Source: Ilyonectria destructans
Taxonomy: Eukaryota; Ascomycota; Sordariomycetes; Hypocreales; Nectriaceae
Direction: 5' to 3'
Length of the DNA: 64,000 nt
NCBI GenBank assembly: GCA_020740775.1
Contig: JAHEWK010000012.1
Coordinates: forward strand, 1,488,001-1,552,000
This document shows, piece after piece, positions 12,030-24,414 of the stretch. The position numbers and the translations under genes are program-made. The notes below the pieces were generated by a model. The model did not search any database. It worked only from the letters and a program-made list of their open reading frames with translations, and was not told the origin of the DNA. The number at the start of each line of letters is the position of its first letter. Within the stretch, counting starts at the first letter, position 1.

Positions 12030-12281
12030 CCGCTTTCAACGCGAATCCGCAATGAATCCATATAATTGCAGGGCCATTAAGGCTTTGTATTTGTATCAGC
12101 TATAGGGACATTACTGTTATCATCAAGATCTCCATTGACTTCTACGACTTCTACACGGTTTGCACTGACTATCATGTTAGGAACGGGGCCCGTTTCGCGT
12201 TTGCGCTAAACTTGACCAGACTGGGAACGGAGCCCGTTAGGAGCGGCGAAGAGAAGATAGAGTCCTTAGAGCTGTAATTGG

Positions 12282-13237
12282 TTATGGGTAAAGGACAGCC
12301 CCGAACTCGCGATCGCCAAACTTCGCGCCTGGAGGAGCATCTGCGTGCACTGTACCTACTAGGGTGAACAGTACATCGGCCTTTCCAGCATCCTCCCTCG
12401 CAGCATTAGCCATTTCGGGGGTTAGTACCGTTGCAATCTGGCCTCCTTCGGCCAGGACTTTGCCAAGGTTCCCAACGCTGCCCTTCTCAGATACAGCGTC
12501 AAAGGCATGAATGACATCAGTTCCAGCAGCTTTGCGCAGTTCTTAAACGACATGATCCTTACCCTTCCGATAATCGATAACGGTGTCCCTTTCGACTTGT
12601 CAAGCAGTGACTCAACGTAAGGGATACCATTGCCAGCGGCGCTAACAATAGGATGAATATTCGATAGCGTGGCCAACTTAATAGCATATGCTCCTACAGA
12701 ACTTGCGCCGCCATAGACGACCAATGGCGCCGGGGTTGTAGCAGGCTTCCAAGGGAGAGGAAGGCCGAGCTTCTGGAAGAGACCTAGGGCGGCGGTCATC
12801 GCAGCAAGGGGAATAGTGGCAGCCTCTGTGCAGGATCAGTAAGCTACGAGGACAGCAAAATTGCTAGTTCTGGGGGTAAAATAATACAAACCTTCAATAG
12901 AAGTTCTTTCTGGCAGTTGAAAAGTCGACTGCGCCCGGGCGATACAATGCTCGGCAAAACTTCCATTCGGAGCACCGATTTCGTGGAAGGCAGCAACCCG
13001 GTCGCCAGTATAAAACCCAATAACACCTTCGCCAACATCTTCCACATAGCCGGCGACATCATCACCGTGGTTGGAAGCTGGGGTACCAGGCGCCGCCCAA
13101 TACTTGGGATACTTCCAGTCCTTGGGGTCCGTTCCCGATACCATGGTCCGGACGAGGACCTGGCCGGGTCCCGGACTTGGCCTGGGAACATTGCGAATCT
13201 CAACCTGGAGGTCTTTGTCATAAACAGCTTCTCTCAT
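12282..13237 (-). pseudogene. Medium-chain reductase/dehydrogenase, broken
   Basis: Zinc-independent medium-chain reductase resembling quinone-oxidoreductase or trans-acting enoyl-reductase proteins of fungal clusters. Exon 1 starts at 13237 with the GroES-like domain (GPGQVLVRTMVSGTDPKDWK, HGDDVAGYVEDVG, GDRVAAFHE). An intron of about 70 bp ends at about 12833. The nucleotide-binding fold follows with YGGASSVGAYAIKLA. After DKSKG one base is missing from the frame (about 12585), and the restored frame then meets TAA at 12543-12545 where Gln is expected (HVV-stop-ELRKAAGTD, a CAA-to-TAA change). Beyond the stop the frame continues cleanly to 12282 with normal family sequence (FDAVSEKGSVGNLGKVLAEG). 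This suggests recent inactivation. Confidence 0.8.
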
Positions 13238-14881
13238 TTTGATGAAAGGTTGATTGATGATGAAGTGATACCGATAAGCAAGTAACGAGGATAAGTGATG
13301 AGGATAAGAACAGGAATTTGCTATAAAGGAGGAAAACTTCAGACTCGGAGTTCACAGATCATGGCACGATAGAGTACTCTGGAAGCTCTGATCACCTCGA
13401 AACCCATATGTTCGGCTCACAGCCGTTCGACAGGGAGTCCTGCCTTGGAAAGCAGCCGCTGGGTGGGGGAATTATCAAATCTTGAGGGGAAACATTCGCC
13501 CCTCATTGTATTTCTTACCCCAACTATTGTGGGCCGAGAGGCGATGACCTCTGTAGTGGCGTCGACATACTGAGTTTTTACAGTAGGTCGCTCTCGCTAT
13601 CGGCACCAGAGTATATAAGAACTCGGTTTCGGTCTCGGTAACAACATACGCAAATTGCCTCCGCTTGCCTATGGCTGCTACGAGAAGGGATCTGTTCGAC
13701 CCGTGCGTACAGTCCACAGCCCGTAGACCCTAAGGATTGCTTGGCTGGGGAAGAAGGGGCTCCCAGAAGCGTGATTGAATGTACTGGAGCTGGCTTACCG
13801 GTATTACCTTAAGCTATCCGTGGGCGAGCCCTTTGGGCTGGGCGATTCCTTCTATACCTTTTCATCGTTCAAGGTAAGAGAAGGCATTCGCGATGCTATA
13901 GTCCTTCTGCAGGAAGTCTCGACCCCTGCTATGGCTGCTAACTGTCTTTGTATTGCTAGCTTGCTGACCTAGGTGTCGGTTTAGCAGCTATATCTTAATA
14001 GCTTGTATATTGAATGTTATCACCATTTCGTCTTCTAATGTCTCAGATGAGGATATCCTCTCCCCATGCATGATCGCGATAGGCAGGCTTGGTACGTAAT
14101 ACTAGACTGTGAAGTCTTGAATATAGGAATGAAATGCGGCTGAATAAAAGAGATTCATTGGCTGTGTCTGTAACGTTATCCACTTGCGTAGATGATGATG
14201 CATCGTGCACGTAAGAAAATGAGGACATCACGTAGAGCTATGCCGACAGGCTCTGATTCGTGTACAGTATTGAATTGGTCAAAAATGCCGCCGCATCAGA
14301 AAGATCAGATAGAGTCTTGCTTCAGGACGTACTGTTATTGAATGTCGATGAGCAGGAACGGTTGTGGGAATGTCTCGACATCATTGGGTAGGAAGACGGG
14401 AAGATGAGGATCCCTCAATCAGACAACCACATGTCGTCATCACAAATCTCACCATACCTTTCTGCCATTTGAAATCCCAAAGTTTCCGGAGCGGACTCGC
14501 CATATCGCTGATACTACCACGACAAGAGATACTCCGCCCCGACACTGTGATAGTGCGTTTGTTTCGGCAGGAGTGACTGTTTAGGGACACTAAGACTATG
14601 ATATTACACCTCAGTAATATACATTATATGCACTATACTAATGTTTGTTTGAACAGGCTCACAGGGATGTAATCTCGAAAAACGCACATTCTACCAAATC
14701 TGAAGAACAGATCAAAGATTATATATAGGTGATGGATCAGGTATTGGTTTCAAGGTTCTACATGACTTGATTCGAACATGGCCAAGGTTGGGGAGACAGA
14801 GAAACTGGTAAGTACTCACGCACTGAGGTCAAACGCTCTCTTGCTTTCAACCGTCTTGAACTGTCTAAGGAGACTCCGTAT
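13238..14881. other. Gene-poor region, nothing recognised
   Basis: 1.6 kb with only short open frames and no recognisable domain. It contains the promoter of the broken reductase on its left and the terminator side of the LovD-like gene on its right. I see no repeat with other parts of the window. Confidence 0.4.
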
Positions 14882-16236
14882 CTATCCAAGCGCTTTATAA
14901 ACCTCAGTTTCAATCTGATTCCATAGCTTCAAAACCTGGGCATCTCCAAAAGGCAAAATCTGTGCGCACACCATCCCTGCTACCCCCCTCTCTCGATCGC
15001 ACCACCACCAGAGATTAGCCAACCCCCCCCAGTGCGCAGTTCCCTTCGATCTTCCGGTAACGCTACCATTGCTCTGCATGAAGCTTATGCCCCAGCCCTG
15101 TGGCGGGTTATGCTCGACAGGATACAGCTCCGAAACAGGACTCGTAAGATCGGGCTTTGCTGCTCCCATACCTTGCCTACTGAAGTTGGGGAATTCGGGT
15201 ATCTGATTACGGAACATCTCTTCGACTGTTTCTTCGCGTAGAATTTGAGTACCAGTTCGTGGGCATTCGCCAGAGTTGAGCAGAACTGCCAAGATCTCTG
15301 GTTCGAAGAGTCAGCCAATGAAATCAATCATCTCATATTCAACGGAAAGGGGACAAACTGCAGTACTCCGACGGGGTTGCAAATATCCCACCACCACCGC
15401 TGTTGAATACTTGGCGAACTTCATCCTTATTGTCAAGATCGACAACCAACGGGATACGGAAGAGGTGATCCCGTGGCCTTAGACTGCCGTCATGGTCTCT
15501 AGCGTGCATATGAGCCATCCGAGAACGCATGCCCTCGTTCGGAATCATTGACATGTCCTTGATCCCTAATGGTTCGAACAACTTCTCTTTCAGATACTCG
15601 TCCAGACTCTGACCCGTGACCCGCTCGACTGCTATGCCCGCCCAATCGATGCCGATCTGGTTTGACACGTCAGTAAATTTTTGTAATCAGCATCATCTCG
15701 ATAGAACTCACGCCGTACTCCCAACCTTTTCCGGGTTGGAAAAGCAAGGGCAGCTTCATATCTTCGAACCTTCCGGAGAACTCATCCACGCCTGAAGGTA
15801 ATGTCCAATCTCTTAACCTCTCATTGGAGAAGGTATAACTAAAGCCAGCGGTATGGGTGAGTAGCATTCGCAAGGTTATGGCCCCATCTTTAACTTCAAG
15901 CAAGCCATCAGGCCGAAGGACTTTTAGATCCCTGAGCTCAGGACAAAGACTTTCAAGGTGGGAACCGTCGTCCAGGTCCAGAATGCCTTTCTCAACGAGC
16001 TGCATACAGGCAATTGCTGTGATTACCTTTGTGCACGAAGCTATCCAAAAGATGGTTTCGAGTGACATGGGCTCTTTGGAAATGATGCCGCGTTTGCCAG
16101 CCGCGTGTGCGAACAATTCTTCTCCATCTCTGCCAACAACGACGACAGCCGTTCCAGGCAGGCCATATTTCTGGTCCGTGCAAGTAGCGTCGATGGCACT
16201 GCGCAAGTGCCCGAGGTCTTGATGTTTGATCGACAT
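14882..16236 (-). CDS. LovD-like beta-lactamase-family acyltransferase/esterase
   Basis: Serine hydrolase of the class C beta-lactamase fold. Exons in transcript order are 16236-15712, 15656-15359 and 15297-14882, closing in phase to 412 residues, almost exactly the length of LovD-type acyltransferases. The nucleophile and general base are in IASCTK (S67, K70). Downstream landmarks are MLLTHTAGFSYTFSN, the split motif WEYG/IGIDWAG across intron 1, FEPLGIKDMSM, and near the C-terminus AHWGGLANLWWW. There is no signal peptide, so a cytoplasmic enzyme is expected. In polyketide pathways relatives transfer an acyl side chain to an alcohol; others are simple esterases, and sequence alone cannot decide. 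Its upstream neighbours (regulator, reductase) are dead, so it may be the last intact member of a decayed cluster. Confidence 0.88.
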
Positions 16237-17361
16237 TTCCTCTTCGGTCAGATGTGGCCGAGCGATAAGTCTATGTTGTTGTAGGTTGGTGGTTTTGCAG
16301 ACCCAACTTTCATGTTGGTGATTCTATCTTCGCAGATACTTCCCCCAAGATAATGAACGGTATTTGAAAGCGCAGAGTATGCAATGGGGTAGAAATGGAG
16401 CCAAGTCCCTTTCGGAGTTGCCGACGCACCTACAACAGGGAAATTGATTTATAAGCGACGAGGAAGTCGGTGCTGTGGAGGTGGTTTGTCACGAGTGAAG
16501 AAAGGGGTTTGGAGATTGCAAGGTCATTAAAATACTCAGTGTTATCCGTGCATGAGTAGCAATGACCTCTCTTCGCCTCTTGCATTATCAAGTCATAGTC
16601 AGAGTGCCTTCGTTGCCGTGTCATCCAATGTGCTCAACCATCACGCCCCATGATTACGACTGGGAGACACCCCCTTTTCAGTCAATAGGTAGAGGAATAT
16701 TCTAAAATTAATTAAGATAATAAGCCACTCGCTACATGATGCTGGGCAGCTTCACTTATGACTAGGGGTCGGCTTTCTGTAAGCATCAGGGCCTTGCAGG
16801 TCTCTTTTGCCAGCGCAGTTCCACATGGTGCTGTCGACCTTCATTCCGACGGTAATTTTCATTGACCTAACCGCTTACCCGGCATGAAAAGTGCCTACAC
16901 CCTATCTGAGCAGGTTGAGGTTGCCTTGGCCATTATATATTTGACTAGACGTGATCAACTTACCCTTTTCTGATGAGGCTTAGGTGCTCGCGACACCCAT
17001 CGGCCATTGTATTTTTACTTAATACTAGTACCAACTTGCCTAAAGGAAGCTTCTGTAGTAGTTCTAATAGTCTACGATTTATAATTCTCAAATACGGGTC
17101 CAACAGCAAGGCACATAACAGAGTTCTATCCTTTCCGCGTATACGGAGCCTCCTCGATATTCAATGCAAGTTGCTAATAGCTACTCTACTTGAGGCATGG
17201 GTCGTCATACTATAGTGGCATTTATTGGCATTGACTGGGAGACTATTACTGGAATGTCCGTTCACTGGGTAATGGATGTTATCTATCAAGAAGATAACCA
17301 AGCCGTATTGCGTTATCGGTTTAATGAATCTAGTTTGGCTTTTCAATAAGTCACAGTGGTA
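16237..17361. other. Intergenic, nothing recognised
   Basis: Upstream region of the LovD-like gene followed by moderately A-T-rich sequence. No gene or repeat recognised. Confidence 0.4.
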
Positions 17362-17770
17362 TCAGAGACGTCTACTATTTGCGGAGTGATGTTCTATTTC
17401 GAAAGTCGTATTTAATTCTAGTTCGTTATAGTAATCTGCCTCTTGAGCGCGCATGTCATCCAATACCCCAAGTGATAGTCTCTCCTCCTCCTTTACACAG
17501 AAAGCTTTAGGCCAGTGAATTTCCAGCAGGCCTTGAAACCTCTTCCTGTAGGTCCATATCACCGGCAGCGGGGAGAGACTCGCCGATCTTCTTCTTAGGC
17601 TCAAAGTACTTTCCCGTTCAGTGTTAGTCAGAATCCCCCTCAGCCACATAACATATGTCTCCACGCCATCTTCCAGCCTATCTAGGGCATCTTCATCGCC
17701 GACGTTGGTGGCAACCCATCCAGGGTGCACCAAAGGAAGATTACTGTCAAGACCAGAAACCAGGGATATT
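17362..17770 (-). pseudogene. Short-chain dehydrogenase C-terminal fragment
   Basis: A frame reading LPLVHPGWVATNVGDEDALD matches the C-terminal segment (usually HPGWVxTDMG) of small short-chain dehydrogenases. The nucleotide-binding N-terminal half and the YxxxK active site are absent upstream, and the sequence after about 17640 does not resemble the family. It is a relic and not a complete gene. Confidence 0.5.
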
Positions 17771-20370
17771 ATAGAAACAGCAGTTGCATCGTCGCGATGA
17801 CAAAATTGAAACGCGAAGCATTATAGCTAGGTTCTCGCACCATAACTAGAATAGGAAAGCATCTTGCTTTAGATATTAGACCTATAGACAAAAACCAGAC
17901 GGGGAGACTCAGCAGTCAAGATAGGAAACATAGAGGGGGTTTTCTGGGACAAGCAATAATGGTGAATCGAATGTTGTTCAGGGTCGAATAATAAGGGCGA
18001 TCCCTCTATTAAAGCCTCAGACGCAGCTAGCCCTACAAGGTTTCTAGATAGATAATTCCTCAGAGTGGTTTGCTGGCCGAAATACGGTTAAATACAACTA
18101 AGGGCGAAGGCTCAACTGCCCCGCCTTTTACAGCGCGTCATGAGTATCTAGGCGTAATAGCGCTTGAGATAAAGTTGAAACGTCAGTATCATGCAGAGGC
18201 AGTATTTTCTCGAGACGAAGGTGGTGATAGCGAGCGTTCGCGCTGTGGTGAACTTGCCACGAGAGTGGATTTCAATCTATATCCGAGCCACCGAGCTTTA
18301 TGTTTGCAATTCGTTGCAAAAATCATACATCAGAGCCAAGAGCTTGTGCCCTCAGGTCGGCAAGGAACAGGTAAGTTATCCTATAGGGTATCGATTCTTG
18401 TGCAACTGTCATATTTAGCGATGGGAATGAGAAATCCTAATGAGAGAAGTTTCTGATTTCTATCTAAACGGAGAATAAAGCCGGTCTTTTCTCGCTTCCT
18501 TAAGATCCTAGGAAAGGATAGGGATGTTGGAGGTATCGACAATAAAGTTATGAAGGTAGTTATGAATCCAAAAAACCATGCTAAAATATAACAACACTTT
18601 CAATCCTTAAGCAGTAACGACGCGTGTAAAACGCATTTAAGGCAGCCACTTTTTTCTGGTTTATCAAGATCACAGATGTTAAAGACAAGAGTTGAATATT
18701 AAACCTGATCTGTTCCGCTGTCGGGAATCACACCACACTGCCTTCGACCGTCGCATACCGAGGTGCACAAAATACGCAACTACATACAATTAGTGTCATG
18801 AAGATCCACACCGCCTTTCCCCGCACCTGCATCCCCACCAACCTCAACATTCCAACCCTCAATTCAGAACGCCCAAGATGTCGGAGGAACGCAATTTTGG
18901 TGTTGAAATGAGCGCAAATCGCTGAAGAAACCATCGCGTCACGTTTCGGGCCGAGATCTCCACCAAAACTGCCGGCTTTCAGGACACCTCATTTGAGATT
19001 CTATGTAGGGAATGATGGCTTTGGTCGTGCACCGTGCCAGTTGCAGAAGCGCAAATGGCGAGGGTTGGGGTATCTATTCCCCTGCCTCCCATTTTATCAA
19101 ACCACCGCACTAATTGAGTTAAGGATGTCAGGAAGGATGTCATTAGATCTGAATCCAAAGGAGGAACAGGTTTACTGGAGGTGGGAAGCAATTAATTAAG
19201 TGTCTCTTTCAGTGGCTAGAGGAAAAGAACGAAAAGAATGTGATAAGACCTGCTGCAACAGCTTGGTCTAGGTCACAAAGCAAGACAAAAAATGTACCAT
19301 CAAAATTAAGAAGAAAAAAAGCATAACCATCCAATTGCTTGGACAGTGCAGAGTAGCTAGGTTTGTTAGCCTAGCCCTGCAGTTATTAAAACACCAACTT
19401 GCCTTTCAGCACTATCGTATTGCACGCAGTAATCAAAGCGCGGGGATGGTATACAAACTATTAATTCCTATAGTTAAGGCTTCTAAATGGTATATTTATT
19501 ATCATTTTATACTTTCTGTTTGATAGCGTACGGCACATTTAATATAAGGGTCGACTTCTCAATCGAGTGTGTATTAATCTAGCATCCCTCCCTCCGGCCC
19601 CCTACATTTTCTCGAGAGGGGTTTTATGTCATCTCATGCCCCCACTGACCAAGGTCAGGATATCCATCTATCAGAGATTTCGTAATACAGTGTCAGAATC
19701 CAACACAACTTCTAATGCTTGGACAATTCATATACGGATACAGGGGCGTAGTAGGTGGGGCTGGTCTTATTGGTCTTCACATAAAATTTCAATCCAGGAG
19801 CCGCCACTTACGATAGTTGGAGCTGCAAATCCCAGCCAGCCTAAGATTTGGAGATGTTACTGTGGGGTCAAAATGTAGCCAAGAGACCGACCTACATGTC
19901 TCGCGATAGTAGCGCTTTGCGTAAGACTTGGACCTCAGTATTTTCAGAATTGATGTGCATACTTGGGGGTGAGCTCGTAGAACTGCATCAACATCTTCTG
20001 TATTGAGTTGTGTTTTGCGTTAAATACATCTCAGCTTCTCTAACTGACTAGAAATCGCCTTGACACGTGTGGAGAAAATAAACCACATTGAATGAAGGTG
20101 TCGGATCAAATGTCCGCCACCCTTCCCCAAGGTGTCACCACCTGGTGGGACTTCGGCTAGAACGGTCCATTGTTGAACCAGCTATCAGGCAAACGAATAT
20201 AAGCTTTTCTATCTACACTAGCCTAAGAAAAAGACGGGGTATAGAATAATAAATTAGTCACGAAGTGCCTCAAAATCAAGACGCCTCCGCGAGCATCATC
20301 GTTCTTGTCATTTCCTTCCATCACTCTTGCCAGTAAAAATTCTCACATTAGCCATCCTGCAATCGAAACC
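17771..20370. other. 2.6 kb gene-poor stretch
   Basis: Only scattered short frames are present, the longest being 18070-18456 on the plus strand, with no recognisable motif. Composition varies but there is no complete RIP island. The end of the stretch is the promoter of the permease gene; an open frame runs upstream of its ATG but lacks an earlier ATG. Confidence 0.45.
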
Positions 20371-22043
20371 ATGGAGCCTCCTCCAGCCCAACCGAATCCA
20401 CATCCCCTAGGGATGGCGGACGATTTACGAACCCAATCCAACGTGTCGACTACGCACATGCCTCGCATCTTCTCCTTGACTTCTACCCTTGCCATGGCCT
20501 TTTCGATCACAAATACTTGGATTGGGTACTCCGCAACTTTTGTGACACCGCTGTTGGCCGGAGGTGGCCCTGCCGTTGTTTTCTGCTTGATCCTAGCATG
20601 CGTTGCTTGCACCATCCTTGCTTTGGGCTTGGCGGAGCTGGCATCTGCGTTTCCCTCTAGCGGTGGTCAATACCAGTAAGAACTTTTTTCACACTTTCGT
20701 ATAGAAATATAGCTGATCATGATTCCCAGCTATGCATCCATGGTTTCGACGGAGAGGTATCGTGCTCCTATGGCCTTTGCCATAGGCTGGATCAGCATTC
20801 TGGGTATGTTGGCAATAACACCGCCACTTCGCATCGAATGTAACTCACACAGTCTATAGGATGGCTCTTTGGGACTATCAGTACGACGGTATTCTGCTCT
20901 CAAACATCACTGATGCTCGCTTCGCTGTATCACCCAAGCTATGTCTGGACGGCATGGCAAGTCTGGCTGATCTACACACTGATCACGGCTATTTCCTGCC
21001 TTTTTATCATCTTGCTTCCTCGATGGATCCCGGCAGCGGAGAAAGTCTTCCTCTTTTCGTCTCTGCTTGGCCTCGTTGTTGCCTTTATCACGGTGCTGGC
21101 GACAAGTAAAGAAAAACAACCAGCAAAAGTGATATTTGCTGAATGGGTCAATGTCACCGGATGGCCGGATGGCCTAGCCTTCATCCTAGCAACTGGCCAG
21201 GCTATGTATGGCTTTCTGGGCATGGATGGTGCAACCCATATTGCTGAGGAGCTTCCCAACCCCGAGCGGACTGTGCCCAAGGTCATTATCATGATTATGG
21301 CCATCGGTACCGCAACAAGCATCCCCTGGACAATCGCCATGATATTCAGTACAAACGATCTCGAAAAGGTTGCCGGATCTGCGCTTCCCATATACGAGGT
21401 CTTTCTTCAGGCCATCAATTCTCAGGCTGCAGCGACCTTCTTCACTGTCTGGATATGCTTTATTTACTACGGTGCTCTTGTTAGCTGCTTCGTCACATCT
21501 GGGCGACTCATTTGGGCGTTTTCGCGCGACGGCGGTCTCCCATACTCACACATCTTCGCCAAAATCCATCCAACTCTCCTCGCACCAGTCAACGCCACAT
21601 TGCTAGCTGGGGCCTTTATGGTCGTGTTCGGTCTTTTGTATATTGCATCAACCACGGCATATAATAGCATTGTGGGCTTGGCTATTCTGGCAATAAACCT
21701 CACCTGCGCCATCCCCCAAACCATTGTCTTAATCCGTGGACGACACGTTCTTCCGAAACGATATCTCAATCTTGGTCCGGTTGTGGGCACATTTTGCAAT
21801 ATCTTCTCCACACTCTACGTGGCACTGTACACGGTCCTATTTTGTTTCCCGCTTATACTTCCGGTAGCAGCAGAGTCTATGAACTACCTTTCTGTAGTCC
21901 TCGTGGGCGCACTCGTCTTTGTTACTATTCTGTGGTGGGCTGGCAAGCGTCACACATTTCATGGTCCGAGCCTTCAGAGCGAAGGCGTTGTGATTGAAAG
22001 CCGGGTAGTTGAGGACGGGGCAAAGAATTCTATGTCCCAGTAA
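20371..22043 (+). CDS. Amino-acid/GABA-type permease (APC superfamily)
   Basis: Plasma-membrane transporter for amino acids, GABA, choline or related amines. Exons 20371-20675, 20730-20803 and 20860-22043 close in phase to 520 residues. The start at 20371 is the first ATG in frame. About twelve hydrophobic segments can be traced. Family landmarks are the first-helix region AMAFSITNTWIGYSATF, the GGQYH block across intron 1, ERYRAPMAFAIGWISILGW, HIAEELPNPERTVPK and FSRDGGLPYSHIFAKIHP, all typical of the fungal GABA/choline permease branch. The substrate cannot be read from sequence. It is the first of several plus-strand genes that may form a catabolic group. Confidence 0.93.
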
Positions 22044-22775
22044 ACAGAGGGACAAGGAAGAGACTTATTTAGCAGACTCTTTAGGAGATGCAATGTAAAT
22101 CATCGTTCCATTACTGCGAGTTAAATGTTGACGCAATGATTAACGACTGCTAAGTCCCGAAGAAATCTTTGATTTATCGCTATTCGTATAATCGATGAGG
22201 AACAACACTATGTTCAGGTGCGTAGAATTTGGTGATTTCTCTCGATCCTTTGCTCTCTCTCGTCTGTATTTACTAAACTGAGCATCGAATTTGAGGCGAC
22301 CGTTAAGGCACTATTTTTCTTATTGTAGCTCACATATCATCAAGTTCACCAGGCCAACAATGATTCCTGAGATTGGGTTAAAAAGAGGCCATTATCAGAC
22401 GATCTCACTCTTTTGTCGGACAATGGCACCACATCTTTTGCCTCCATGTTCTAATCATCCCCACGTGCAACAAGATTTACCCCCATCGACTAGGTTGGAT
22501 GCCTACACTACACCGCATGAAGAGCACGACCCCGGATTCAATAGCTCGGGGTGTACTATTGAACCGATTGATAGGCAGTCTGGCGGTATCTCTAATAATT
22601 GTTTCTCCAATTTCCCAGCCTTGACTTGAACAGGAAGGTAGGTAAATCAGGGGTCGTGCAAGCCAGATGGCTATGATTAAAATGCATCTTGATATGCACG
22701 GTCTTGGGACTATCGTTGTGGTGTACCATTCAACGCTGCGGATATACATATTTGTGAACAAGCCCAGACGCCGCA
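22044..22775. other. Intergenic, permease to serine hydrolase
   Basis: No gene recognised. It holds the permease 3' end and the promoter of the serine hydrolase at 22776. Confidence 0.4.
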
Positions 22776-24026
22776 ATGAAAATGAAGAATTCCTTGGTCT
22801 TTCTTTTTGGTGCTGTTGGGCTCCGCATGCCTGCAACATCTGCTGCTGACATAGCGGCGATACCATATATCGATCCGGCTCAAATTGGTACCTTCAACAT
22901 GTCCAGTCTGAATATCACCGATCCACCAAATACCGCCTTCGTAACCCGTCATGAGGATGAGCTGTTGCCGAACCGCACAACGCAAGTTCGTCACGGGCTG
23001 AAATTGCGCAGTATTACCAAAGGCAAGGAACTCCATTTCTACACTAAGGCCAATGGTAGCTTGCACACCATCGACTCTTTCCTATACCACTTTGGATTGG
23101 CAGGTGTTATGATTGTCAAGGACGGCGCTATCCGACTTGAGAGATACCAGTATGGCAACGAGCCGTCATTTCGGAACCAGGTCCAGTCGGTCACGAAATC
23201 CTTTGTGTCTACTGCACTCGCCGTAGCGATCAAGCAGAAAAAGATTAGCTTGAATGACAGGGTATCGAAATACGTTCCGGAGCTTGCCCGTTCGGCTTAC
23301 GGATCGGTCCCCCTTCGCAACCTTGCGGACATGACTTCCGGAATCACTGAACAAAACTCTACCAACAACCCGGACTTGTTCAATGACATTTACCCGCAGG
23401 CCAATCCGGAGGCTGTGCTCGACTGGTTCAAAACCTTTCAGAAGGTGGCACAGCCTGGCGAGGTATACAACTATTACAACCCGAACTATTATGTTCTGTC
23501 ACTGTCTCTCACCCGGGCCATTGGGGAGCCACTCGAAGACTGGGTCACAAAAAACATTTGGGAACCTGCTGGCATGAAGTACGATGGCTACATGCGAACA
23601 ACTGGGGCCCGCCAAGTCGATGGTCACGGCGGACTAGCCCTGACTCTGCAAGACATGGCCCGCTTCGGGTTATTCGTCCTAGACTCGTTTAATGCCCGGG
23701 CCGGACCTCGCGTCCCAGCTGGCTGGTTCGATGACATTTCTGCCGCCAGCACCAGCACTGGGATCCGTGCTCCAGGAAACATCGATGTGGTGCCGCATTC
23801 GGGATATCAGACCGGATGGTGGACGATGCCTCGGGGTGGTAAAATGTATCAGCTCGGTGATGATGGCGGGTTTGCAGCGTTGGGAACATACGACCAGGCC
23901 ATTTACATCATTCCCGATATGAACACAACAATTGTGATGCAGTCTAGTTATCCGGTTCATTTCCCCGATCTCTTCTACTATGGTCAACAGTTTGCCACAG
24001 CTGCCAGCCTAGCGTTGAAGAAGTGA
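22776..24026 (+). CDS. Secreted beta-lactamase-related serine hydrolase
   Basis: Single-exon gene of 416 residues in the class C beta-lactamase-like superfamily, nearest in motif pattern to 6-aminohexanoate-oligomer hydrolase (NylB-like) and carboxylesterase members. It begins with a hydrophobic stretch resembling a signal peptide (MKMKNSLVFLFGAVGL). The SxxK motif is SVTKSF (S138, K141). The second motif is YNYYNPNYYVLS, where this branch has Tyr-x-Asn, followed by WEPAGMKYDGYM and GGLALTLQDMARFG. Near the C-terminus is YQLGDDGGFAALG. It would cleave an ester or amide outside the cell. It lies downstream of an amino-acid permease and upstream of a glutamine amidotransferase, so an amide substrate is plausible but unproven. 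Confidence 0.88.
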   Translation: MKMKNSLVFLFGAVGLRMPATSAADIAAIPYIDPAQIGTFNMSSLNITDPPNTAFVTRHEDELLPNRTTQVRHGLKLRSITKGKELHFYTKANGSLHTIDSFLYHFGLAGVMIVKDGAIRLERYQYGNEPSFRNQVQSVTKSFVSTALAVAIKQKKISLNDRVSKYVPELARSAYGSVPLRNLADMTSGITEQNSTNNPDLFNDIYPQANPEAVLDWFKTFQKVAQPGEVYNYYNPNYYVLSLSLTRAIGEPLEDWVTKNIWEPAGMKYDGYMRTTGARQVDGHGGLALTLQDMARFGLFVLDSFNARAGPRVPAGWFDDISAASTSTGIRAPGNIDVVPHSGYQTGWWTMPRGGKMYQLGDDGGFAALGTYDQAIYIIPDMNTTIVMQSSYPVHFPDLFYYGQQFATAASLALKK

Positions 24027-24414
24027 TGGAATCGTTACAGCTGTAGTGAAATATGACATGTCTAAATTCGCTACTGCAACTATGCTCAAGTCTTACTCTA
24101 TGCGGCTATGAACTCATCGTATCACTTGAACTGATTAGTCCTTCCCCGCGTCGTGCCTCCCTGGTTTATTAAGCCGTCTCCATGAGGCCACGATACTGGG
24201 TGGGGCGTTGTCGGACTTTGACGCCGCAGGCCGCCAAGATAAGAGATTTCATGTTGTCAAATCAAAACGCGGAGCATCCGAAACGGGAAGAAATCAGAAA
24301 CAGTAGAAAGAGGTCCATGTTCCGTCAATCTTTATGGCACACCAATCTGTCCTCTGACACCCAGCTCGTTCCTCCGACAGGTATTCGTGACTTTTTTTCT
24401 TACATGAACACATC
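24027..24414. other. Short intergenic region
   Basis: No gene recognised; it presumably contains the promoter of the amidotransferase gene. Confidence 0.4.
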
